Assembly: GCA_946998295.1 (NCBI GenBank)
Contig: CAMPYS010000078.1
Coordinates: forward strand, 1 to 5,012
Source of the DNA: an uncultured Prevotella sp.
GTDB taxonomy: Bacteria > Bacteroidota > Bacteroidia > Bacteroidales > Bacteroidaceae
Length of the DNA: 5,012 nt
Direction of reading: 5' to 3'
The notes under the pieces were generated by a model. That model saw only the letters and a list, made by a program, of their open reading frames with translations. It was not told the DNA's origin and searched no databases. Made by a program: the position numbers and the translations under genes. Positions 1-5,012 of the stretch are shown here, piece by piece. The stretch's first letter is position 1. Each line of letters starts with the position of its first letter.

Positions 1-80
1 CTAAAGAGAGGTTTGATTCCGAAATTATGATTATAACGGAACGGCTTCCACTCGTCTTTATGAATTAATAGAACACACCT
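1..80 (-). other. Possible partial gene fragment running off the left edge
   Basis: On the minus strand a frame is open from position 80 to the window edge after a stop at 83-81, and reads in part DEWKPFRYNHNFGIKPLF. The residue mix (W, R, Y, H, G, P) looks like real protein more than random translation, but the stretch is short and contains no ATG. A short frame begins with ATG at 111-109, 13 bases past the fic stop, reads MAQLTIKQSIKV and hits a stop at 60-58. A single frameshift between the two would give one small third gene of the fic operon. I do not recognise the product. The alternative is plain intergenic DNA. Confidence 0.2.
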
Positions 81-98
81 TTATCGATTGTTTTATCG

Positions 99-117
99 TT
101 AGTTGTGCCATAACTAA
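99..117 (-). repeat. Small inverted repeat downstream of fic
   Basis: TTAGTT and AACTAA form a 6-bp stem with a 7-base loop just past the fic stop codon. No T-run follows on the minus strand, so it is not a convincing intrinsic terminator. Next to it, 85-98 has a CGAT/ATCG mini-hairpin and two copies of TTTATCG (80-86 and 92-98), 12 bases apart. Nothing else is visible in 81-124. Confidence 0.3.
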
Positions 118-124
118 TTATTTC

Positions 125-1084
125 TTATTCTTGTTCATAATAGTACGAATAGTCAATGCCCTTCATAAACATTTCTCGGTCATGAATCTTGGTGGTGAGT
201 GCTGGTAGCACTAAAGCCTTGATGTGTGTACTATCAGAAACACTTTCACGCATTGCTGTCAGATATTCGTTTTTATCTATCTGACTCCAATCCACACACC
301 GCTTGAGAGAATGCTTTAGCATGAGGTCAAGCCAAATGTGAGTGTTACGACCGTTGCCTTCCATAAAAGGATGGGCTACGTTGCATAAATTCGGCTGCAC
401 TCTACCATTAGTGAACGAGTTCACATGGTACTCGTTTGCACGAATTTTCATTTCAATATATTTGTCCATTATCTCATCAAAGGTTGTTTCGGGCATTCGC
501 TCTATTGTTTGCAGGGTTTCAGGGAAGTGCATACAATTAGCGAAAGTAAAACCACCTTTGGATATATTCTTAGTTCGGATTTGTCCAGCAAAGTCGTACA
601 GTCCTCCAAAGAGATAAGCGTGAATCTGTTGCAGACATTTGATACTACCAGGCTCTGCTGTTTTCAAGAGTCCACTCTCAAAAAGTTGGTAGGCTTTCTT
701 CTTACTCTGTCCATCAATGGTATTGTCGCTGTAAGTAAACCAATCAAGAAATCCCATTGCCTTGACATTGGGTATTGCCTTTGCCAACAAGATTACTCCT
801 TCGCCATCTAACATATCGGTTAATCGTTGTTTCCCATCAGGAGCTTGCAGCTTCAACTGGTTAGTGGCACTAACCAGTTCGTTCTTTTCTTTCTTCAACT
901 TTGTTTTGAGATACTTCCAATAGTTTCTCGTCTTTTGGTAATCATCCTGCTCGTTAATCGCAGCAATGATGTCCAGTACAGAGAACCACCACTTATTGTG
1001 TTCGTCATCCCACACCGCCCTAACTTCACGGTCGTTGAAAAAGCGGATAGATGTTTTATGCTCTGCCATAATAAAGTTACTCAT
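125..1084 (-). CDS. Bro-N/Fic domain protein (putative AMP-transferase)
   Basis: This 319-residue protein has two domains. Residues about 11-117 resemble the Bro-N/antirepressor domain (AVWDDEHNKWWFSVLDI, later LLAKAIPN and GFLDWF), seen in phage and mobile-element proteins and probably DNA-binding. Residues about 132-319 are a Fic domain, which usually moves AMP from ATP onto a protein hydroxyl group. The core motif is HPFMEGNGRNTH at 238-249, with catalytic H238, acidic E242 and the anion-hole GNGR. The usual second arginine is H249 (codon CAC at 340-338). The C-terminus SYYYEQ (S313, E317) matches the class III inhibitory helix (S/T)xxxE(G/N), with Q at the last place. The target cannot be read from sequence; some bacterial Fic toxins modify GyrB and ParE. 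The start overlaps the upstream HTH gene by 8 bases (ATGAGTAA), suggesting translational coupling; Met6 at 1069 is an alternative start. The frame is intact. Domain calls are strong; toxin activity is inferred. Confidence 0.9.
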   Translation of the reverse strand: MSNFIMAEHKTSIRFFNDREVRAVWDDEHNKWWFSVLDIIAAINEQDDYQKTRNYWKYLKTKLKKEKNELVSATNQLKLQAPDGKQRLTDMLDGEGVILLAKAIPNVKAMGFLDWFTYSDNTIDGQSKKKAYQLFESGLLKTAEPGSIKCLQQIHAYLFGGLYDFAGQIRTKNISKGGFTFANCMHFPETLQTIERMPETTFDEIMDKYIEMKIRANEYHVNSFTNGRVQPNLCNVAHPFMEGNGRNTHIWLDLMLKHSLKRCVDWSQIDKNEYLTAMRESVSDSTHIKALVLPALTTKIHDREMFMKGIDYSYYYEQE

Positions 1085-1283
1085 CTGGGGTGTTAATCAA
1101 TTCTTTTGGATTGACTTGTAAGATCTCTGCTATCTGAAATAGCAATTCTAGGCTTGGCTGTCGACGATTACAAACATATGAGTTCACAATAGTGAAACTC
1201 TTACCGAGTTTCTCTGCAAGCCATGTTTGCTTAATCCCTTTCTCGATAAGCACCTCTTTAATTCTATTAGTTGGACTTTCCAT
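1077..1283 (-). CDS. Small XRE/Cro-C1 family HTH transcriptional regulator
   Basis: From ATG at 1283 this is a 68-residue protein that is almost entirely one Cro/C1-type helix-turn-helix. RIKEVLIEKGIKQTWLAEKLG forms helices 1-2, SFTIVNSYVCNRRQPSLE the recognition region, and LLFQIAEILQVNPKELI the closing helices. The frame is open up to an earlier ATG at 1319, but the protein before MESPTN is low in similarity to the family and the likely -7 box at 1304-1311 lies inside it, so 1283 is preferred. The last codons overlap the start of the Bro-N/Fic gene. A small HTH protein coupled to a Fic gene suggests an autoregulator of the pair and possibly an antitoxin-like role. Repressor function is typical of the family; an antitoxin role is inference. 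Confidence 0.85.
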   Translation of the reverse strand: MESPTNRIKEVLIEKGIKQTWLAEKLGKSFTIVNSYVCNRRQPSLELLFQIAEILQVNPKELINTPDE

Positions 1284-1297
1284 AAATATTATATGAT

Positions 1298-1318
1298 TGT
1301 TTGCAAATATAGTAAACA
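1298..1318 (-). promoter_or_regulatory. Promoter of the HTH-fic operon with candidate operator
   Basis: On the minus strand TATATTTG at 1311-1304 matches the Bacteroidetes -7 consensus TAnnTTTG exactly and lies about 20 bases before the ATG at 1283. The -33 element is weak; no clear TTG is seen at the expected distance. An imperfect inverted repeat, TGTTTGC (1298-1304) and GTAAACA (1312-1318), with 6 of 7 pairs matching and arm centres 14 bases apart, flanks and overlaps the -7 box. That is a suitable position for the encoded HTH protein to repress its own operon. The promoter is moderately supported; the operator role is inferred. Confidence 0.45.
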
Positions 1319-1335
1319 TTATTGTATGAAGAACT

Positions 1336-1362
1336 AAAAAGGAGGAGTTTTTTCTCCTCTTT
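1336..1362 (-). terminator. Intrinsic terminator after the mobilization module
   Basis: Read on the minus strand, GAGGAG, a six-A loop and CTCCTC form a 6-bp GC-rich stem. After one bulged C it extends through three A-T pairs and ends in a run of five T. It lies 22 bases past the stop of the coiled-coil membrane protein and just upstream of the HTH-fic promoter, so it isolates the two minus-strand transcription units. The complementary strand also has T-rich sequence, but no plus-strand gene ends here. Confidence 0.7.
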
Positions 1363-1384
1363 CAAAAGTCTTATATCTACAATT

Positions 1385-2047
1385 CTATTTGCCTTTCTTA
1401 TTTTGTAGATTATTCTGCATTAGACTATCTGCTTTTGCTTTCAGTCCCACATTATAATCATCTGTATGTTTTTTGATTCTTTTAATTGTTGCAGTATTGC
1501 GATGAATATCGAACACATCATTGAGCCATAGGATTTCCTTTGGACCACAACCTCTCCATACCCTGATGATACGAAATTTCAAGGCATCGTCTTCATATTG
1601 CTGTTTGCTTTGCCACAAGAAGTAATTGCCTACCAAAGAAATAAGACAGAGGATAGACACAGCCACCACCGTAATAAAGACTTTCGATGACTTAATGTCA
1701 AAACTATGCCTGTGAATATGTTCCTGCGGTATTGGATGCTCTTTCTTCTCCTGCCATTCGTGCAACATGGTCAAGACACTTGCCACCAAGTTGTCCATGG
1801 ATTTAGCCTCCTCGTCCTTGATACGCACTTGCACACCAATATACTTGTTAATCACTTCTTTTGTTCGCTGTTCATACTGATAGAGCAATTCCTGTTCTTT
1901 CAGCTCATCACTTTGTGCTGGTATAGATTGAACAGGGAGGGAAACAGAACCGTTCACCTTTTCTTTCAGCTCCTTTAGCTCCCTGTAAATTGTCTCCAGC
2001 TTGTTTTTGATTTCCTCAAAGAGGACAAATGTATTATTATCAGCCAT
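1385..2047 (-). CDS. Mobilization-module coiled-coil membrane protein
   Basis: This 220-residue protein resembles the unnamed membrane protein that often follows the relaxase in Bacteroides mobilizable elements. Residues about 8-31 (FEEIKNKLETIYRELKELKE) are a heptad-type coiled coil. A hydrophilic linker of about 90 residues follows, then one transmembrane helix at about 123-144 (VFITVVAVSILCLISLVG), then a conserved-looking tail with LKFRIIRVWRG, LNDVFDIHRN and a basic C-terminus. No signal peptide or catalytic motif is visible. The ATG lies 2 bases after the relaxase stop, so the two are almost certainly co-transcribed and coupled. The frame is intact although the relaxase is broken. Its role, perhaps anchoring the relaxosome at the membrane, is inference; no biochemical activity can be assigned. 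Confidence 0.75.
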   Translation of the reverse strand: MADNNTFVLFEEIKNKLETIYRELKELKEKVNGSVSLPVQSIPAQSDELKEQELLYQYEQRTKEVINKYIGVQVRIKDEEAKSMDNLVASVLTMLHEWQEKKEHPIPQEHIHRHSFDIKSSKVFITVVAVSILCLISLVGNYFLWQSKQQYEDDALKFRIIRVWRGCGPKEILWLNDVFDIHRNTATIKRIKKHTDDYNVGLKAKADSLMQNNLQNKKGK

Positions 2048-2049
2048 AG

Positions 2050-2811
2050 TTATAAATGTATTTTACGTTTTTCCTTTTTCTTCTTTTTATCAAGTGTGTT
2101 GTAAACCTCCGCAGGGACAGTACCATGAGTTTGAAACAAATCCAATCCTCCTTCTATAAGGTCGTTGACTATTTCGCTCGTAGCATCTGCAACATTAGAT
2201 ATGAGGTTTATCATTCCTTGTGTCTGCTGTTCGTGTTCCCTGTTATTCTGGTGCAAGGCAAAGTCTATTTTAGAATAGCTGAAATTCCTATCCACTTTAG
2301 AACCATTGAAATGATAACCGTTCTTTTCAAAGATGATCCCCTGTACTTCCAGTGAGTTACCTTTCTACTTAAAGCGGACATCAATATCTTGCTTTTTCAA
2401 GTGAGCAAGAAGGTCTTTCCATTCCCTGCACCGAGTAATTTCAGTTTTCAACGCCTGGTAGATTTCATACTTGGTCTTATCAGGTTCTTTCAAGCGATGT
2501 TCCTTGACTTTCTCCTTGCCACCAGCAAAGTATAAACCATATTTGGCGGTCTGTTCCTTGCAAATCTTTTCACTTCTGAATCTGTCGTTACGGTCAGAGA
2601 TAGTCTTGCCGTTATTATCTATTCGGTTGAAAGCGATATGCACATGAGGGTGCTCTTTGTCAAAGTGGCGACCGATAATGTACTGTGTATCTTTTATCCC
2701 CATCTTCTCCATATTTGTCTGAATCTGTTCTATCTGTAGAACCACCATGATTTCAATGTGGGTGGAGGAGATGACTTGGGACTTGTGATGGTTTGCAGAG
2801 CATCGCCCCAT
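2050..2811 (-). pseudogene. Bacteroides-type MOBP-like relaxase remnant, truncated with amber stop
   Basis: The frame matches relaxases of Bacteroides mobilizable elements (MobA/VirD2-like). From the first ATG of the open frame (2811), residues 49-58 read HFDKEHPHVH, the histidine metal-binding motif III. They are followed by FNRIDNNGKTISDRNDRF and the family's YGLYFAGGKEKVK and RLKEPDKTKYE. After RFK there is a TAG at 2367-2365; the same frame then continues KGNSLEVQGIIFEKNGYHF and GSKVDRNFSYSKID to a basic tail (KKKKKEKRK) ending at 2050, as in intact members. One nonsense change, probably of a tyrosine codon, therefore splits the gene. The N-terminal ~70-80 residues, with the motif I tyrosine (NYIL-like) that nicks DNA, are absent: residues 1-22 do not resemble the family. 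Real homology begins near 2750. DNA nicking is very unlikely. A downstream internal start (ATG at 2295) could yield only a C-terminal fragment. Confidence 0.85.
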
Positions 2812-3236
2812 ATTTTCAAAATCGCATGTGCTTTTTCTACAAATTCATTCTCATCAATGATTTTCATGCTGATGTAACGGATTATCCGTTGAATCTCAAG
2901 AGAATATTGTGGAGCCCATTCTGCTACTTGCTCAATGGTCATTAAGCCTTGCGCTTTTCGCTTTTGCAGATACACGTTGCGTTTGCACTCTCTTTCTTTT
3001 TCGTCTTTTTCCAAGTATTTTTCAATTTCTTCAACATACAGTTCAATGAAGATAGTCCCAAGGCGTTTGAGGACCTTATCCGATAGAAGTTCTGCAGAAT
3101 CAGACATGGCATTAAAGTAACTATCCATTTCTTCATGGACTGCACTTTTTATCTCGTCATACGGAATGGAGGCTGCTGAGGTGCTTGCAACAGGGATTAT
3201 AGGTGCGACATCCTCTTTCGTTGCCAACTTCGCCAA
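2730..3236 (-). CDS. Unrecognised protein, probably damaged at both ends
   Basis: I do not recognise this product. The frame is open from 3254, after a stop at 3257-3255, but its first ATG encodes only about residue 37; the start given is TTG at 3236, rare in this group. In-frame ATC at 3248-3246 begins IENLLAKLATKEDV, which looks like a start whose ATG has mutated, or an interior piece of a longer gene. A Pro/Ala/Ser-rich stretch (about 11-24) is followed by acidic helical sequence, a charged Lys/Glu stretch at about 75-92 (YLEKDEKERECKRN), then MTIEQVAEWAPQYSLEIQRI. No catalytic or DNA-binding motif is clear. The last ~25 residues lie in DNA overlapping the relaxase frame, ending WWFYR, and are probably an artefact of a deletion joining two genes. 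Codon use and composition look coding up to about 2815. Position upstream of the relaxase allows a mobilization accessory role, but that is a guess. Confidence 0.45.
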   Translation of the reverse strand: MAKLATKEDVAPIIPVASTSAASIPYDEIKSAVHEEMDSYFNAMSDSAELLSDKVLKRLGTIFIELYVEEIEKYLEKDEKERECKRNVYLQKRKAQGLMTIEQVAEWAPQYSLEIQRIIRYISMKIIDENEFVEKAHAILKIWGDALQTITSPKSSPPPTLKSWWFYR

Positions 3237-3333
3237 TAGATTTTCGATTGAATATTACACAGACAAGAGAATTATGTCCATACAAAAGAAATTGAACGAA
3301 AGACCGAGATAAAAATTAAACTTTTTTACACCT

Positions 3334-3373
3334 AAGTGCGAGTTCTTCAAACGCATTTTGTAATTTTGCACTT
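3334..3373 (+). promoter_or_regulatory. Candidate promoter of the sigma/fecR operon with flanking inverted repeat
   Basis: In the divergent gap 3255-3453, TAATTTTG at 3361-3368 matches the -7 consensus TAnnTTTG exactly, with a poor -33 (TGCG near 3337-3340). A transcript would have a leader of about 80 bases. An inverted repeat AAGTGC (3334-3339) and GCACTT (3368-3373) brackets the promoter; as a stem it extends to 9 pairs with two G-T wobbles. A second, weaker candidate is TTG at 3379-3381 with TATTCATG at 3404-3411. No ribosome-binding sequence stands out before 3454, as is common in Bacteroidetes. No convincing promoter was found for the leftward gene. Confidence 0.35.
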
Positions 3374-3453
3374 GCTGGTTGACTCTACGCGTGTAAAACT
3401 TTTTATTCATGTTTATCAACTTAAATTAATTTCGCCAACGGGTTAATATAGTT

Positions 3454-4020
3454 ATGGATAAGTTCACAAATAATACATTTATGATGTCAGCTCTTGCCGA
3501 TGGCAATGAGATGGCGTTTGATGCATTGTTTGTGGAATATTATCCTAAGGTATTACAGTTTGTGATGCGCTTTTGTAGTGATAAAAGTGAGGCAGAGAAT
3601 ATAGTTCAGGATCTTTTTATGGAACTATGGATAAAGCGTGAGCGTTTCTTGAAGATAGAAAATCTTGATAAATATCTTTTTATTTCAGCTCGTAATGCAG
3701 CTATACATTGCGTGAAGCAGTCGCTTGTTTATTGTGATGCCGAATTGGCATGTGACATTCAAGGCAATGATATCTCTGGCGACATGAAGATGTGTTACGA
3801 GGAACTTTATGATTTTATTTTTCACGAGATAGATGCTATGCCTGAGCAACGTCGTAGAGTCTTTATAATGAGTCGTGTTGAAGGGCTGAGCAACGCTGAG
3901 ATCGCTGAACGTCTTTGTATTAGTAAGCGTACTGTAGAAACGCACATATCTGCTGCGCTTGCCTATTTGCGCCAGTTATTGTTATTGTTTGTAATGTTAA
4001 CATTGATTAACCATAAATAG
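3454..4020 (+). CDS. ECF-type RNA polymerase sigma-70 factor
   Basis: This 188-residue protein is an ECF sigma factor of the Bacteroidetes family linked to FecR and SusC/SusD loci. Region 2 spans about 20-85: FDALFVEYYPKVLQFVMRF, then AENIVQDLFMELWIKRE (core binding and -10 recognition) and LDKYLFISARNAAI. Region 4 spans about 120-173: IDAMPEQRRRVFIMSRVEGL, then SNAEIAERLCISKRTVETHI, the helix-turn-helix for -35 recognition, and SAALAYLR. A short hydrophobic tail follows (LLLLFVMLTLI), as in many members. The length is normal. ATG at 3454 gives the usual distance before region 2; Met10 and Met11 are less likely starts. fecR follows 53 bases downstream on the same strand, so this factor is probably held by that anti-sigma until a TonB-dependent receptor signals. 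The regulon, probably an adjacent uptake locus, is not in the window. Confidence 0.93.
   Translation: MDKFTNNTFMMSALADGNEMAFDALFVEYYPKVLQFVMRFCSDKSEAENIVQDLFMELWIKRERFLKIENLDKYLFISARNAAIHCVKQSLVYCDAELACDIQGNDISGDMKMCYEELYDFIFHEIDAMPEQRRRVFIMSRVEGLSNAEIAERLCISKRTVETHISAALAYLRQLLLLFVMLTLINHK
3993..4004. repeat. 12-bp perfect palindrome in the end of the sigma gene
   Basis: AATGTTAACATT is self-complementary over 12 bases and lies in the codons for the hydrophobic C-terminal tail of the sigma factor, just before the hairpin region at 4009. With no loop it would not fold well as RNA. It could be chance in AT-rich DNA. Confidence 0.3.
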
Positions 4021-4067
4021 CTACGTGTAGTTTATGGTTTTTTACTCTTATTAGTAGAAAACCATAA
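4009..4067 (+). promoter_or_regulatory. Two mutually exclusive hairpins between sigma and fecR
   Basis: Three related arms occur: AACCATAAA (4009-4017), TTTATGGTT (4031-4039) and AACCATAA (4060-4067). Pairing of arms 1 and 2 gives a 9-bp stem ending in a run of six T (4038-4043), terminator-like but AT-rich, with its 5' arm inside the last sigma codons. Pairing of arms 2 and 3 gives a longer hairpin: 15 pairs with one G-T, 4032-4046 against 4053-4067, loop CTTATT, ending 6 bases before the fecR ATG. Both cannot form at once. A ribosome at the sigma stop (4018-4020) would cover arm 1 and favour the second. The pairing is seen directly; a role in tuning the sigma to anti-sigma ratio by attenuation or by blocking fecR translation is inferred. 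Confidence 0.5.
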
Positions 4068-4073
4068 TCTATT

Positions 4074-4976
4074 ATGCAACCAGATAATTCAAAATATACA
4101 GATACTTCTATTAAAGACGATGCGTTGCGTAGTCTGTGGAGCAAGGATGTATCTGACATATCAGAAAATGAAATGTCGGATGCGCTTGAAATTTTCCGCA
4201 ATCGTCGCACGGCATATAAACATGCAAAGCGTCGTAAATTGCGCATGCTAAATGTCATGAAATATGCCGCACTATTTATTGTGCCTATTATCACTGCTTT
4301 GGTTGCTTGGAATTATTCGGCAGAATATCATGTACAAGAGACAGAGTTGACACAATATTATGTTCCGGAAGGTAAGATAGATAGTTTGATTCTCTCGGAC
4401 AATACTTGTGTTAAGCTTGATGCTGGTACGACAATAATCTATCCTGCCCGTTTTAGCAGTCGTTCATACAATCGCAATGTGTATGTTAATGGTAAGTGTC
4501 ATTTTGCTGTAGCAAAAGACCGTTTTCATCCTTTTGTGGTGAACATGGGCAGTCTGAAAGTAAAGGTTCTTGGTACACATTTTACGGTTGACTCATATAA
4601 TGATGATGAGAATATCACTGTGACACTTGAGGAAGGGTTGGTGAAAGTATTTGACAACAAACAATTGATGACCCTCAAGCCAAATGAGCAGGTTGTTTAC
4701 AATCGTAGAAATGGTAGTATGCGCAAGAATAGTGTAGATGCTATGGCATATGGTGCGTGGGTAGGAGGCAATGTTGACTTTACATCGCAACCACTTTCGG
4801 TGATTATAAAGACATTGGAACGTAAGTATGATGTATCAATAACGGTCGCCCCGGATGTCAATTTGGATAAGCGATATACGATGAACTTCAAAAAGGAAGA
4901 ATCGATAGGTAGCGTACTGAAAGTATTGTCAATGGTATCGGGAGATATAAACTATACCCTTAATTCCGCAGCATAA
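4074..4976 (+). CDS. FecR-family anti-sigma factor with C-terminal DUF4974-like domain
   Basis: This 300-residue inner-membrane protein is the expected partner of the upstream ECF sigma. Residues 1-60 are cytoplasmic and would bind sigma; they are rich in charge and end in a basic stretch (KHAKRRKLR). One transmembrane helix spans about 62-80 (MKYAALFIVPIITALVAW). The periplasmic FecR domain covers about 92-192: YYVPEGKIDSLILSDNTCVK, then YPARF, VNGKCHFAVAKD, HPFVVN and KVKVLGTHFTVDSY, EEGLVKVF. A DUF4974-like region follows at about 233-297 (VDFTSQPLSVIIKTLERKYD). In the family the periplasmic part contacts the signalling domain of a TonB-dependent receptor and releases the sigma. The C-terminus stops at YTLNSAA, a few residues before the last strand that members usually have, so the end may be slightly shortened. 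No receptor start appears in the remaining 36 bases. Confidence 0.93.
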   Translation: MQPDNSKYTDTSIKDDALRSLWSKDVSDISENEMSDALEIFRNRRTAYKHAKRRKLRMLNVMKYAALFIVPIITALVAWNYSAEYHVQETELTQYYVPEGKIDSLILSDNTCVKLDAGTTIIYPARFSSRSYNRNVYVNGKCHFAVAKDRFHPFVVNMGSLKVKVLGTHFTVDSYNDDENITVTLEEGLVKVFDNKQLMTLKPNEQVVYNRRNGSMRKNSVDAMAYGAWVGGNVDFTSQPLSVIIKTLERKYDVSITVAPDVNLDKRYTMNFKKEESIGSVLKVLSMVSGDINYTLNSAA

Positions 4977-5012
4977 ATTCTTGTAAGAACTCCAAGTGTC
5001 TGAGAAACAAAG

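Noticed and set aside
3..68. Plus-strand open frame ending at TAA 66-68
   Set aside because: Only 21 codons with no recognisable pattern; too short to support.
342..1096. Plus-strand open frames of about 90-130 codons opposite the Fic gene
   Set aside because: They are antisense to a gene with clear domain motifs and show no family resemblance of their own.
2050..2295. Separate small gene starting at ATG 2295
   Set aside because: It is in the same frame as the relaxase and continues its sequence after the amber stop, so it is the relaxase C-terminus.
2056..2355. Plus-strand 99-codon frame opposite the relaxase C-terminus
   Set aside because: The minus strand carries recognisable relaxase sequence; the plus frame is a shadow of its Lys-rich codons.
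3237..3453. oriT for the relaxase
   Set aside because: No nic-like site or inverted repeat of the kind usual upstream of Bacteroides mobilization genes could be identified.
4007..4294. Minus-strand 95-codon frame over the start of fecR
   Set aside because: It is antisense to fecR and its upstream hairpins, with no motif of its own.
1..5012. CRISPR array, tRNA or rRNA genes, or insertion sequence ends
   Set aside because: No regularly spaced repeats, no tRNA-like cloverleaf, no rRNA sequence and no transposase or paired terminal repeats were seen on either strand.

Overview
The window looks like chromosomal DNA of a Bacteroidales bacterium (Bacteroides/Prevotella type). The reasons are the ECF sigma factor and FecR anti-sigma pair with a C-terminal DUF4974-like region, the Bacteroides-type mobilization genes, AT-rich intergenic DNA, weak or absent Shine-Dalgarno sequences, and -7 boxes of the TAnnTTTG form. 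These assignments rest on recognised protein patterns; no database search was run.

Layout. (1) Positions 1-124 hold no complete gene. A short open minus-strand frame runs off the left edge and may be a broken or partial gene. (2) Positions 125-1283, minus strand: a two-gene operon in which a small Cro/C1-type helix-turn-helix protein overlaps, by 8 bases, a protein with an N-terminal Bro-N-like domain and a C-terminal Fic (AMP-transferase) domain. The promoter has a candidate operator across its -7 box. (3) A factor-independent terminator at 1336-1362 separates this operon from the next block. (4) Positions 1385-2811, minus strand: the remains of a Bacteroides mobilization module, with a coiled-coil single-pass membrane protein downstream of a relaxase. 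The relaxase is broken: it has lost its N-terminus, with the motif I tyrosine expected there, and has an in-frame amber stop at 2365-2367. (5) Positions 2730-3236, minus strand: an unrecognised open frame with no ATG at its start, whose end runs out of frame into relaxase DNA. (6) Positions 3255-3453: a divergent intergenic region with one candidate promoter. (7) Positions 3454-4976, plus strand: an ECF sigma factor and its FecR-type anti-sigma factor, the regulatory pair that normally precedes a SusC/SusD-type TonB-dependent uptake locus. The 53-base gap between them can fold into two mutually exclusive hairpins.

How the parts fit together. The left two thirds read as a decayed mobilizable element that can no longer mobilize itself but still carries an intact HTH-Fic cassette as cargo. 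The right third is host-type envelope regulation: sigma and anti-sigma probably respond to a TonB-dependent transporter encoded beyond the right edge. The observations most worth following are the Fic protein, which has a class III autoinhibitory helix but a histidine at the second arginine of its Fic motif; the competing hairpins between sigma and fecR; and the relaxase that appears to be caught mid-decay.
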